Source of the DNA: Asanoa sp040654855
GTDB taxonomy: Bacteria > Actinomycetota > Actinomycetes > Mycobacteriales > Micromonosporaceae
NCBI RefSeq assembly: GCF_040654855.1
Contig: NZ_JBFAIU010000025.1
Coordinates: forward strand, 1-39,081
DNA: 39,081 nt
Reading direction: 5' to 3'
The notes under the pieces are model-generated. The model saw only the letters and a program-made list of their open reading frames with translations. It had not been told where the DNA came from and did not search any database. Below, piece after piece: positions 8,214-15,244 of the stretch (positions are counted from its first letter, which is position 1; each line of letters begins with the position of its first letter). The translations under genes were made by a program, and so were the position numbers.

Positions 8214-9089
8214 TCAGCCTTTGGTGGCTCCCTCGGTGAGCCCCTCCATGAAGTAGCGTTGTGCGACCGCGTAGATCGCCACGATCGGGATCAGGGCGAG
8301 CACCGCGCCGGCCATGAGGACCGCGTAGTTGCCCAGCCCGTCGCCGTTCGTCGTCTTCAGCGCGAATACCGAAACGGTGATGGTGTGGACGTCCGGCCGG
8401 GGAAGCGTGAAGGCCAAGGGCACCTGGAACGCGTTCCACGACCACTGGAAGGTAAGGACGACGATCGTCGTCAGCACGGGCCGCATCATGGGCAGCGACA
8501 CGTGCCAGTAGGTGCGCAGCAGGCCGCAGCCGTCGAGCCGGGCCGCGTCCTCGACGTCGGTGCCGAGGCTGGCGCAGAAGCCCTTGACCAGGAACGTGGT
8601 GAGAACCATGATCTCGGCCAGCTCGACGATCACGATGCCGGTGAGGTTGAGCAGGTCGAGCTTCTGTGCGATGAGGAACCGCGGGTAGAGCGTGGGCGTG
8701 CCGGCACCCAGGAAGATCGCCGCGGCGAGCGCGGCCTCCCAGACGCGCTGCCCCCACACCAGGTGGCGCGAGAGCACGTAGCCGCACATCGACGCGGCCA
8801 GGACACCGAACACCACGGCCGAGACCGTGACGATGAGGCTGTTGCGCAGGCTCTGGGTGAACTGGGCCTGCTCCCACGCCTCGCTGTAGTTGGCGAAGCG
8901 CCAGGTGTCGGGCAACAGCCGGGAACCGTTGGCCATCAGCTCGTCCAGTGGTTTGAACGAGGCCGACAACGCGTAGATCAGGGGCAGCAGCGTCGCGATC
9001 GCGAGCAGGGTCAGCGCGATCACCAGCGGTGTGCGGGCCAACGTGCGGCGCCGGCGGGCCGCCGCCCGGGTCGTGGTGCCGGCGCTCAT
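8214..9089 (-). CDS. CUT1 sugar ABC transporter permease (MalG-like)
   Basis: A 291-residue membrane permease, the MalG-type partner of the following pair. About six transmembrane helices are visible, beginning at about 20-45. The cytoplasmic EAA loop reads EDAARLDGCGLLRTYWHVSLP, cut here to its core AARLDGCG, with the conserved alanine and glycine, and is followed by PMMRPVL. This loop docks onto the ATPase. The ATG at 9089 overlaps the stop of the MalF-like gene as ATGA and has GAGGGAGA upstream. No cognate ATPase gene is in the operon, so it probably uses a shared MsmK/MalK-type ATPase encoded elsewhere, which is common for actinobacterial CUT1 systems. Confidence 0.92.
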   Translation of the reverse strand: MSAGTTTRAAARRRRTLARTPLVIALTLLAIATLLPLIYALSASFKPLDELMANGSRLLPDTWRFANYSEAWEQAQFTQSLRNSLIVTVSAVVFGVLAASMCGYVLSRHLVWGQRVWEAALAAAIFLGAGTPTLYPRFLIAQKLDLLNLTGIVIVELAEIMVLTTFLVKGFCASLGTDVEDAARLDGCGLLRTYWHVSLPMMRPVLTTIVVLTFQWSWNAFQVPLAFTLPRPDVHTITVSVFALKTTNGDGLGNYAVLMAGAVLALIPIVAIYAVAQRYFMEGLTEGATKG

Positions 9090-10057
9090 CGCTCGTCTCC
9101 CTCGCCCCGGTAGCCGTACAGCGCCCGCCGCGAGGCCGCGAAGTAGAGGCCGACCACCACGGCGATGATCGCGCTGGCGGCCACGGCCTGCGCCGAGGCG
9201 TACCCGATGCGGGGTGCGCCTCCGCCGGCTCCCGGCCCGGCGAAGAACAGGTCGTAGATGTGGGTGAACATGACGTCGCTCGCGCCCGCCGGCCCGCCGT
9301 TGGTCAGCGTTTTGACCAGGTCGAACGAGCGCATCGACGAGACGATCGCCAGCAGGAAGATGATGTTGAGGACGGGCCGCATCAGCGGCAGCGTGATGCG
9401 CAGGAACTGCTGGCGCGCGGAGGCGCCGTCGAGCGCGGCGCTCTCGTACAGCTCCCGCGGGATCGTCTGCAGCGCGGCGAGCGCCAGCAGCATCGTGAAC
9501 CCGAACTCGGCCCAGATGTTGACCACGATGATGATCAGCATCGCGCTGAGCCGCGAACCGAAGAAGTCGACCGGTTCGTGTGCCGCGCCGAGGGCGGAGA
9601 GGACGTTGTTGGCGATGCCGCCGACCGGGTTGAAGATGAAGGCGAACACGATCCCCATGACGGAGATCGGGACGATGTACGGCAGGAAGTAGACCGTGCG
9701 GAACACGCCGCGGCCGCGTAGCTTGCGGTCGAGCGCCACCGCGAGGAGCACGCCGAGCGGCACCTGGACGGCGATCGTCCCGACCGCCATGAACAGCGAG
9801 TTGAACACCGACTGCCACCAGGCGTGGTCGGTGCCGATCTCCCTGAAGTTGTCGAGACCCACCCACCGGGCGGCCAGGAAGCCGTTGTCGTTCGTCAGGC
9901 TCGTCCGGACCAGCCACAGCAGCGGCAGGAGCGCGAAGACCACGAACGTGACGAGGACCGGCAAGGCCATGAGCGTGCCGAAGGCGCGCTCTCCACGATG
10001 GACACGCCGGCGCCGGCGCCGGTCACGGGCAGACGACAGTGCCGCGGAGACTGCCAC
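9086..10057 (-). CDS. CUT1 sugar ABC transporter permease (MalF-like), first gene of operon
   Basis: A 323-residue membrane permease. After a basic cytoplasmic N-terminus (about 1-25), hydrophobic helices start at about 27-50 with LMALPVLVTFVVFALLPLLW, and the EAA loop ESAALDGASARQQFLRITLP is present at about two thirds of the length. These are hallmarks of MalF/UgpA-type permeases. The start is a GTG at 10057 with GGGAGGAGG a few bases upstream. It is the first gene after the minus-strand promoter at 10109-10137 and overlaps the second permease as ATGA. The operon then runs without a large gap to the left end of the window. Confidence 0.92.
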   Translation of the reverse strand: MAVSAALSSARDRRRRRRVHRGERAFGTLMALPVLVTFVVFALLPLLWLVRTSLTNDNGFLAARWVGLDNFREIGTDHAWWQSVFNSLFMAVGTIAVQVPLGVLLAVALDRKLRGRGVFRTVYFLPYIVPISVMGIVFAFIFNPVGGIANNVLSALGAAHEPVDFFGSRLSAMLIIIVVNIWAEFGFTMLLALAALQTIPRELYESAALDGASARQQFLRITLPLMRPVLNIIFLLAIVSSMRSFDLVKTLTNGGPAGASDVMFTHIYDLFFAGPGAGGGAPRIGYASAQAVAASAIIAVVVGLYFAASRRALYGYRGEGDER

Positions 10058-10108
10058 TTCGCCTCCTCCCGAGCGTCATTACCGTAACGGCCGACGGTGG
10101 TGAGCAAG

Positions 10109-10137
10109 AACGTAGCCGAGGGTGTGGTGAAGGTCAA
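10109..10137 (-). promoter_or_regulatory. Promoter of the CUT1/enzyme operon
   Basis: On the minus strand TTGACC (10137-10132) and TACGTT (10114-10109) are separated by 17 bases, a good sigma-70-type match. Transcription would start near 10102, about 45 bases before the GTG at 10057. A 9-bp palindrome CCGTAACGG lies just downstream of the expected start, nested in an ACCGT-8-ACGGT inverted repeat. It is well placed for a repressor such as the divergent CGNR protein. A TTCC-TTT-GGAA motif at 10151-10161 lies upstream of the -35. All assignments are by eye. Confidence 0.55.
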
Positions 10138-10179
10138 CAAGTTCGTTTGTTTCCTTTGGAATACGGCCATGTCGCTGCC

Positions 10180-10209
10180 TTGACGCGGCTTCGCGCGCGC
10201 GCATAGCCT
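10180..10209 (+). promoter_or_regulatory. Promoter of the CGNR regulator operon
   Basis: TTGACG (10180-10185) and TAGCCT (10204-10209) are 18 bases apart. The expected start point near 10216 lies after the in-frame ATG at 10211 and before the ATG at 10274, supporting the shorter protein. The spacer contains an alternating GCGCGCGC run. The promoter is back to back with that of the CUT1 operon. Confidence 0.45.
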
Positions 10210-10273
10210 CATGAGCTACTGGCCGGACGGCCATGACGTTGCGACGAACGCCGCAGGCGAGGGGCACACAACC

Positions 10274-10828
10274 ATGCACATGCAGGACCTGCAGCAGGGG
10301 CTCGGCACGCTGGTCGCGCTGGTCAATACGAGCCCGCAGGTCGCCGGTGCCGAGGAGCTCGGCGACCTCGACACGTTGCGGGCGTTCGTCGTCGCGCGCA
10401 CGATCACCGAGATCCACGAGCCGGCCCTGAGCGACCTGCCGGAGCTGCACAAGCTGCGCGGCCGGCTGCGTGCCGTCGTCACCGCCACCGGCGACGAGCG
10501 GCTGGCCCTGGTCAACCGCGCGCTGGCCGGCGCCACGATCGAGCCGCGCCTGGTCACCCACGACGATCTCGGGACACACATCCACTACTTCGCGCCGTAC
10601 GTCTCGATCGCCGAGCACCTCGGCGCGGACTGCCTGATGTGCGTGGCGCTGCTGATCGCCTCGGGCGAGTCGGCACGGTTGCGCACGTGCGGTGCCCCCG
10701 ACTGCTCCCGGGCGCTGCTCGACACGTCGCGCAACCGGTCCCGCGCCTACTGCGACAGCCAGAAGTGCGGCAACCGCCTGGCCGCGGCCGCCTACCGGTC
10801 CCGCCGGCGCGCTCCCGCGGACCGATGA
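10274..10828 (+). CDS. ABATE/CGNR zinc-finger transcriptional regulator
   Basis: A 184-residue protein with an N-terminal ABATE-like domain (LGTLVALVNTSPQ at about 10-22, the usual xxLVNT motif) and a C-terminal CGNR zinc finger. The four cysteines are C139, C144, C160 and C165, followed by GNR (166-168) and a basic tail ending RSRRR. This family is thought to bind DNA through the finger and sense a ligand with the ABATE domain. I start it at 10274 because GGCGAGGGG lies upstream and the longer ATG at 10211 would precede the predicted transcription start. It overlaps the next gene as ATGA. Being divergent from the CUT1 operon, it is the natural candidate regulator of that operon. Confidence 0.88.
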   Translation: MHMQDLQQGLGTLVALVNTSPQVAGAEELGDLDTLRAFVVARTITEIHEPALSDLPELHKLRGRLRAVVTATGDERLALVNRALAGATIEPRLVTHDDLGTHIHYFAPYVSIAEHLGADCLMCVALLIASGESARLRTCGAPDCSRALLDTSRNRSRAYCDSQKCGNRLAAAAYRSRRRAPADR

Positions 10829-11661
10829 GCCTCGCCGACGCGCACCTCCATCTGTTCGCGCGTGGGTTCGCGGGCCGCTACGGCCGCTCGCCCGCCGGCG
10901 GCGACGAACTGCGTGTCTACGAGGACCTGCGCCGGGTGCACGGGATCGGGCGCGCTCTGGTCGTCGGCTACGAGGGCGAGCCACGGTACGCCGGTAACAA
11001 CGACCACGTCGTCGCCGTCGCGCGCGAGCACTCCTGGATCGCACCACTGGTCCACCTGCCGCCCGACGGCCCCGCCGCGCCGGACGTCCTGCCTGCCTGG
11101 TTGGCCCGGGGAGCCGCCGGTGTCGCCGTCTACCTACCTGGACGGGCCGCCGCCGAACGCTTCGCCGGCTGGTCGCCGGCCACGGTGGACGTGCTCAACC
11201 TGGCGCGTGCCGTGGTGAGTCTCAACGCCACGCCCGCCGCCCTGGCCGCCGCCCGCCGTCCGCTCGCGCGGCTCGACGGCTGTGCGGTGCTCGTCAGCCA
11301 TCTCGGGCTGCCCGGCCGCTACGCCCGGCCGCCGACCGCGTCCGAGGCGCAGGCCCGGTTGGCTCCGTTGCTCGCCCTCGCCGACCTGCCGTACTTCCAC
11401 GTCAAGGTCTCCGGGCTCTACGCGATCAGCGACCCGGCGCACGTCTTTCCCCACCACGCGGCGGACCCGTTCGCCGCCGCTGTCCTCGACCGCTTCGGCC
11501 CGCGCCGCCTCCTGTGGGGCTCGGACTTCCCGCCCTGCCTGGACGACGTCTCGTTCGCCCAGGCCCTCGAGCTGCCGGAGGTACTCGACGTGAACCCCGA
11601 CGAACGCGCCGACATCATGGGCGCCAACCTGGACCGCGTGCTCGCCGGCGGCCCGCGATGA
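10825..11661 (+). CDS. Amidohydrolase-2 family (TIM-barrel) hydrolase or decarboxylase
   Basis: A 278-residue member of the amidohydrolase_2 group, whose characterised members hydrolyse lactones and esters or decarboxylate aromatic acids. The metal motif H7-L-H9 (DAHLHLF) is at the extreme N-terminus. Further typical elements are SHLGLPG (H159), the strand FHVKVSG (about 191-197) and WGSDFPP with the catalytic aspartate D234. The start overlaps the CGNR stop as ATGA and the end overlaps the next gene as ATGA, so three genes form one tight operon. There is no signal peptide. A lactonase or hydrolase on a product of the neighbouring pathway is plausible; no substrate can be named. Confidence 0.82.
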   Translation: MSLADAHLHLFARGFAGRYGRSPAGGDELRVYEDLRRVHGIGRALVVGYEGEPRYAGNNDHVVAVAREHSWIAPLVHLPPDGPAAPDVLPAWLARGAAGVAVYLPGRAAAERFAGWSPATVDVLNLARAVVSLNATPAALAAARRPLARLDGCAVLVSHLGLPGRYARPPTASEAQARLAPLLALADLPYFHVKVSGLYAISDPAHVFPHHAADPFAAAVLDRFGPRRLLWGSDFPPCLDDVSFAQALELPEVLDVNPDERADIMGANLDRVLAGGPR

Positions 11662-12848
11662 CCGGCGCGCGACCCCGGGTCGCCGTCATCTGCACCACGT
11701 TCTTCACCGGGTCCCACGCGGACGTGATCGCCGGCCGCCTCTGCGACGGGTACGTCCTGGAAGGGCGCCGGCTCGACCCGCGGGTCGAGGTCGTCGCGAT
11801 GTACCTGGAGCTGCTCGGCACCACGACCGACGAGCCGTGGCCGGTCGCGGACATGGGCGTCGAGTTCATGGAGAAGCGCGGCATCCCCCGCTTCGAGTCG
11901 GTCGCCGAGGCGATCGGGTGCGGCCGGCCGGGTGTCGACGTGGACGGAGTCGTCATCATCGGCGAGCACGGCGACTACCCACGCAACGAGTTCGGCCAGA
12001 AGCTCTACCCGCGCCGGCGCCTGTTCGACGCCGCCGTGTCGACAATGCTCGGCGCCGGTCGCACCGTGCCGATCTTCTGCAACAAGGGCCTGTCCTGGTC
12101 GGCCGGCGACGCGCGCCACATGGTCGACACCGCACGGCGGCTGGGCATTCCGCTGCTGGCGGGCTCGTCGATCCCGCTGGCCCGGCGCCGGCCCGCGGCG
12201 ACCGTGTGGCCGTCGGGAGCGCCGATGGACGCCGCGGTCCTCGTCGGCTACGGACCCACCGAGATGTACGGGTTCCACAACCTGGAGGCGTTGCAGATCC
12301 ACGTCGAACGGCGCGCCGGCGGCGAGTCCGGTGTCGCCGCCGTGGAGGCGCTGCTCGGCGACGACGCCCGCCGCGCGGTCGCCGACGGCCGCGTCGACAC
12401 CGTGCTGTTCGACCGGGCGATGGACCGGTTCGAACTGTCCGAGGCCGACCGCGAGCGGGCGTTGGGCGGCGTACGCGAGGTGACGTTGCTGGAGTACCGC
12501 GACGGGCTGCGGGCCGCGGTGGTGAACGTCGCCGAGGGCGCGGGCATCGAGGACTTCGCGGTCGCGTGCCGCGGGCCGGAGGCCGACATCGCCTGCCACA
12601 TGTGGGCGCAGGAGCCGGGTCACGGCAACTTCACGTTCCTGGTGCGGCAGATCGAGTCGATGATCCTCGACGGCGTGGCGCCGTACCCGGCCGAGCGTAC
12701 GCAGCTGACCACCAGCGTCCTCGACGTGGCGATGCGGGCCTGGCACCGGGGCGGCGGCCGGGTGGAGACGCCGGACCTGGCGATCGCGTACGCGCCGCCG
12801 GCCACGATTCCCGACAGCGGCATCCTCGCGGCGCGGCCCGAAGGGTGA
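11658..12848 (+). CDS. Uncharacterised conserved protein, cytosolic paralogue of the Tat-exported protein at 12897-14228
   Basis: I cannot assign a function to this 396-residue protein. It starts with a Rossmann-like strand (RPRVAVICTTFF, 5-16) and a SHADVI segment around H20. Its clearest block is GEHGDYPRN (102-110) followed by FGQKLYPRRRLFD (112-124). Later come NKGLSW (142-147), AGSSIPL (168-174), MYGFHNLEALQ (203-213), HVERRAGGESGVAAV (215-229) and, near the end, NFTFLVRQIESM and GVAPYPAERTQLTT. The same blocks occur in the same order in the divergent-strand neighbour, so they are paralogues. I recall similar unannotated proteins in planctomycetes and acidobacteria, from memory only. There is no signal peptide. 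It overlaps the amidohydrolase as ATGA and is followed by a hairpin. A sugar- or metal-handling enzyme is possible but unproven. Confidence 0.85.
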   Translation: MTGARPRVAVICTTFFTGSHADVIAGRLCDGYVLEGRRLDPRVEVVAMYLELLGTTTDEPWPVADMGVEFMEKRGIPRFESVAEAIGCGRPGVDVDGVVIIGEHGDYPRNEFGQKLYPRRRLFDAAVSTMLGAGRTVPIFCNKGLSWSAGDARHMVDTARRLGIPLLAGSSIPLARRRPAATVWPSGAPMDAAVLVGYGPTEMYGFHNLEALQIHVERRAGGESGVAAVEALLGDDARRAVADGRVDTVLFDRAMDRFELSEADRERALGGVREVTLLEYRDGLRAAVVNVAEGAGIEDFAVACRGPEADIACHMWAQEPGHGNFTFLVRQIESMILDGVAPYPAERTQLTTSVLDVAMRAWHRGGGRVETPDLAIAYAPPATIPDSGILAARPEG

Positions 12849-12853
12849 GAACG

Positions 12854-12886
12854 GGCGGTGGCGGCCCCGAACGGGCCGCCAGCGCC
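12854..12886. terminator. Hairpin between convergent paralogue genes
   Basis: Two 14-base arms (12854-12867 and 12873-12886) pair at 13 positions around a 5-base loop CGAAC, lying exactly between two convergent stop codons. It could end transcription from both sides. There is no clear T run on either strand, as is common in high-GC actinomycetes. Confidence 0.7.
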
Positions 12887-12896
12887 GTCGCGATCC

Positions 12897-14228
12897 TCAG
12901 CGTGGGTACGGTCGCGTGTCCGGGCTCGGCGGGGGCAGCTCGTCGCCGATGCCGGTGCCGGAGGGCTCGAGGGTGCCCTTCGGTTCCTCGACCGCCTCGT
13001 AGCGCAGCGTCGACAGCTCCGGGGTCAGCCGCCGCGCGCCGTTGTTGTAGTTCGACAGCATCGCCGCGTCGAGTATGCCGGTGGTCAGCACGGTGCGCTC
13101 CAACGGGTACGGCGCCACCCCACTGTGGACCATCGCCTCGATCTGGCGGTCGAGGAACGTGAAGTGCCCGTAGGGCCAGCCCAGCTCCAGCAGGAACTCG
13201 GCCGCCTCGGTCTGGCCGTCGCGCTTGCCCGCGTACGCCAGGGTCTCGATCCCGCCGTTGAGCAGCAGGGCCGTGGCCTTGAAGCCGTCGACGTACTCGA
13301 TGAAGAAGGCGATCGGGTCCTTGACGTTGGCCTTGATGTCGCCGGGCTTGATGAGGCCGCTCTTCGCGCGGATCGAGTCGAGTGCGGCGTGCATGAGGCT
13401 CTCGTCCCAGCGCCCCGCCGCGGCGGCGTCCCAGACGGCCTGGCCGCGCACGGTCTGCACGGCGGCGACGCCGGTCTCGCCGCCCGCGCGCCGCTCGACC
13501 ATGCACTGCAGCGTCTCGAGCACGTGGAAGCCGTAGGACTCGATGCCGCTGTAGCCCACGGCGACCGCCTCGGTGAGGTTCGCGCCGCGCTGGTAGGTCA
13601 GGGCCGGGAACCGCCAGCCCAGCGGGAGTGTCGAGCCGGCGAACATCGGGATGCGGTAGCGGCGGGTCGTGTCGAGCATGTGCTTGGCATCCACATAGGA
13701 CTGTGACAGGTGCTTGTCGTTGAACATGGGCACGAACCGGTTCGAGGCGATCATCGCGGCCGTGGCGGAGTCGAAGAAGCGCCGGCGCGGGTAGGTCACC
13801 TGCCCGTACTGGTTGGTCGGGTAGGCGCCGTGCTCGCCGATCAGGATGACGCCGTCGACGTCGACCTTGCCCGTGCGGCCGACCGCGAGGGCCTCGGGGA
13901 TCGTGTCGAAGATCGGCACGTTGTGCTTGCGGGCCATGTAGACGCCCACGTCGTTGGCGGGCCGCTGGTCCAGGTAGATCGAGGCGACCTCGATCCGCGG
14001 CTCGGTGTCGACGCCGCGCAGCTGATAGCCCTCCAGCAGCTTCGTCGTGATGACGTCGCCGTGGCTGTTCGGGCGGTACTCGGTGATGATGACGGCGACC
14101 CGCGGCTTGCGCCGCCCCCGGCCCGGTTTGGCCTCCGCGGCCGCCGGGAGGGCGGCGGAGACGGCGGCGGCACCGGCGACGGCGGCCGCGCCGGTCATGA
14201 TCTGTCGACGAGAGATGGCACCTGACAT
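12897..14228 (-). CDS. Tat-exported uncharacterised protein, paralogue of the gene at 11658-12848
   Basis: A 443-residue protein with a twin-arginine signal (SRRQIM, arginines 7-8), an alanine-rich hydrophobic core and a likely cleavage after AEA at 33, so the mature domain (from KPGRGRR) should act folded outside the membrane. The mature part repeats every block of the cytosolic paralogue: PRVAVI (42-47), SHGDVI (55-60), GEHGAYPTN (131-139), YGQVTYPRRRFFD, AGSTLPL, YGFHVLETLQ, VERRAGGETGVAAV, HFTFLDRQIEAM and GVAPYPLERTVLTT. Tat export suggests a cofactor- or metal-containing protein. The ATG at 14228 has AGGGAGA six bases upstream; the frame stays open further upstream but would bury the Tat signal. 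It is divergent from IclR regulator 1. Function unknown. Confidence 0.87.
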   Translation of the reverse strand: MSGAISRRQIMTGAAAVAGAAAVSAALPAAAEAKPGRGRRKPRVAVIITEYRPNSHGDVITTKLLEGYQLRGVDTEPRIEVASIYLDQRPANDVGVYMARKHNVPIFDTIPEALAVGRTGKVDVDGVILIGEHGAYPTNQYGQVTYPRRRFFDSATAAMIASNRFVPMFNDKHLSQSYVDAKHMLDTTRRYRIPMFAGSTLPLGWRFPALTYQRGANLTEAVAVGYSGIESYGFHVLETLQCMVERRAGGETGVAAVQTVRGQAVWDAAAAGRWDESLMHAALDSIRAKSGLIKPGDIKANVKDPIAFFIEYVDGFKATALLLNGGIETLAYAGKRDGQTEAAEFLLELGWPYGHFTFLDRQIEAMVHSGVAPYPLERTVLTTGILDAAMLSNYNNGARRLTPELSTLRYEAVEEPKGTLEPSGTGIGDELPPPSPDTRPYPR

Positions 14229-14288
14229 GTCGTTCTCCCTTGAGCGAGTGACCCGGAATCGGGCTCGTTTCATGTGGTGAACCGCAGG

Positions 14289-14328
14289 TTTCATTCGCGA
14301 TTCAAACACTGCCCCAACGGCGCGTCAA
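14289..14328 (-). promoter_or_regulatory. Promoter of the Tat-exported protein gene with an operator-like quasi-palindrome
   Basis: On the minus strand TTGACG (14328-14323) and TTGAAT (14305-14300) are 17 bases apart. Across the -10 lies TTTGAATCGCGAATGAAA (14306-14289), whose half-sites match at seven of nine positions. ATGAAAC also recurs as a direct repeat further downstream. The divergent IclR gene could bind here. For that gene, TATGAT at 14373-14378 is the best -10 on the plus strand, but no convincing -35 precedes it. The rest of 14229-14434 shows nothing else. Confidence 0.45.
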
Positions 14329-14434
14329 GGTGGTGCCGCAACGCCCGACACGACGGCGAGACAAGCGCGACCTATGATGGAAGCTGAGCACGTAAAATGG
14401 CTTATTCGGCAGGTGAGACGGCCTAGGGGGTCTC

Positions 14435-15241
14435 ATGCAAGAACGGTCCGCCGGGCGACAGGCCGACCTCGTCGTCGACGACGAGGAGACCGCCCCCGGC
14501 TACACGGTTCGCGCCGTGGAACGGGTCTGCTCGATCCTCAACCTGCTGCAGGCCTCGGTCGACGGGGTGTCGCTCGCCGACGTGGCCGCTGCCACCGACC
14601 TGCCGAAGTCGTCCGCGTTCCGCTACCTGTGGACGCTGGAGGCGCACCGCTACGTCGAGCGCGATCCCGACAGCGCGATGTACCGGCTCGGTCTGGGCTT
14701 CGTCGGCATGCAGTCGCGCCAGCTCGAGGTGCTCCGCCAGCGTGCGCAGCCCTGGCTGGAGAAGCTGCGCGACGACCTGAAGGAGACCACGAACCTCGGC
14801 GTGCTCGACGGCGACGCCGTCATCTACCTCGACATCGTCGAGAGCCGCCGCAGCGTCCGGCTCGCCGCCCGCCGAGGCGACCGCGATCCGTTGCACAGCA
14901 CCGCGCTCGGCAAGGCGATCGCCGCGCACCTGCCCGAGTCGCGGGTCCGGGAGATCCTCGACCGCACCGGCATGGCGCGGCTGACCCCGAACACGATCGA
15001 CCACATCGACGACTACCTCGCCGAGCTCGCCAAGGTCCGCCGGCTGGGCTACGCGTTGGACAACGGCGAGAACGAGGTCGACGGGCGGTGCCTGGCCGTG
15101 CCGATCCTGCACGCCCGGATTCCCGCGGCGCTGAGCCTGAGCGCCCCCGCCGGACGCTTCCCGTTGCAGGACGTCGAACGCGTCGCCCACGCGCTCACCG
15201 AGGCGGCGGCGAGCATCACGGCGGCTGGGGCGACCGACTGA
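14435..15241 (+). CDS. IclR-family transcriptional regulator 1
   Basis: A 268-residue IclR-type regulator. The winged helix-turn-helix domain spans about 23-85 (YTVRAVERVCSILNLLQ, then LADVAAATDLPKSSAFRYL as the recognition unit). The ligand-binding domain follows, with the usual LGVLDGDAVIYLDIVES strand, the HSTALGKAI motif (about 152-160) and the DNGENEVDGRCLAVPI segment. IclR proteins are dimers that sense small organic acids and usually control neighbouring catabolic genes. The ATG at 14435 has AGGGGG about five bases upstream. Its stop is only three bases from the stop of the convergent M81 gene. Likely targets are the divergent Tat-protein gene and the Opp-type operon, whose promoter region carries TTCCA-type repeats. 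Confidence 0.92.
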   Translation: MQERSAGRQADLVVDDEETAPGYTVRAVERVCSILNLLQASVDGVSLADVAAATDLPKSSAFRYLWTLEAHRYVERDPDSAMYRLGLGFVGMQSRQLEVLRQRAQPWLEKLRDDLKETTNLGVLDGDAVIYLDIVESRRSVRLAARRGDRDPLHSTALGKAIAAHLPESRVREILDRTGMARLTPNTIDHIDDYLAELAKVRRLGYALDNGENEVDGRCLAVPILHARIPAALSLSAPAGRFPLQDVERVAHALTEAAASITAAGATD

Positions 15242-15244
15242 CCG

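Noticed and set aside
10193..10201. Alternating GCGCGCGC run as a possible Z-DNA or repeat element
   Set aside because: It is short and fits chance in high-GC DNA within a promoter spacer.
10211..10273. Upstream ATG giving a longer CGNR protein
   Set aside because: It precedes the predicted transcription start, has no ribosome binding site, and the added 21 residues are not part of the ABATE domain.
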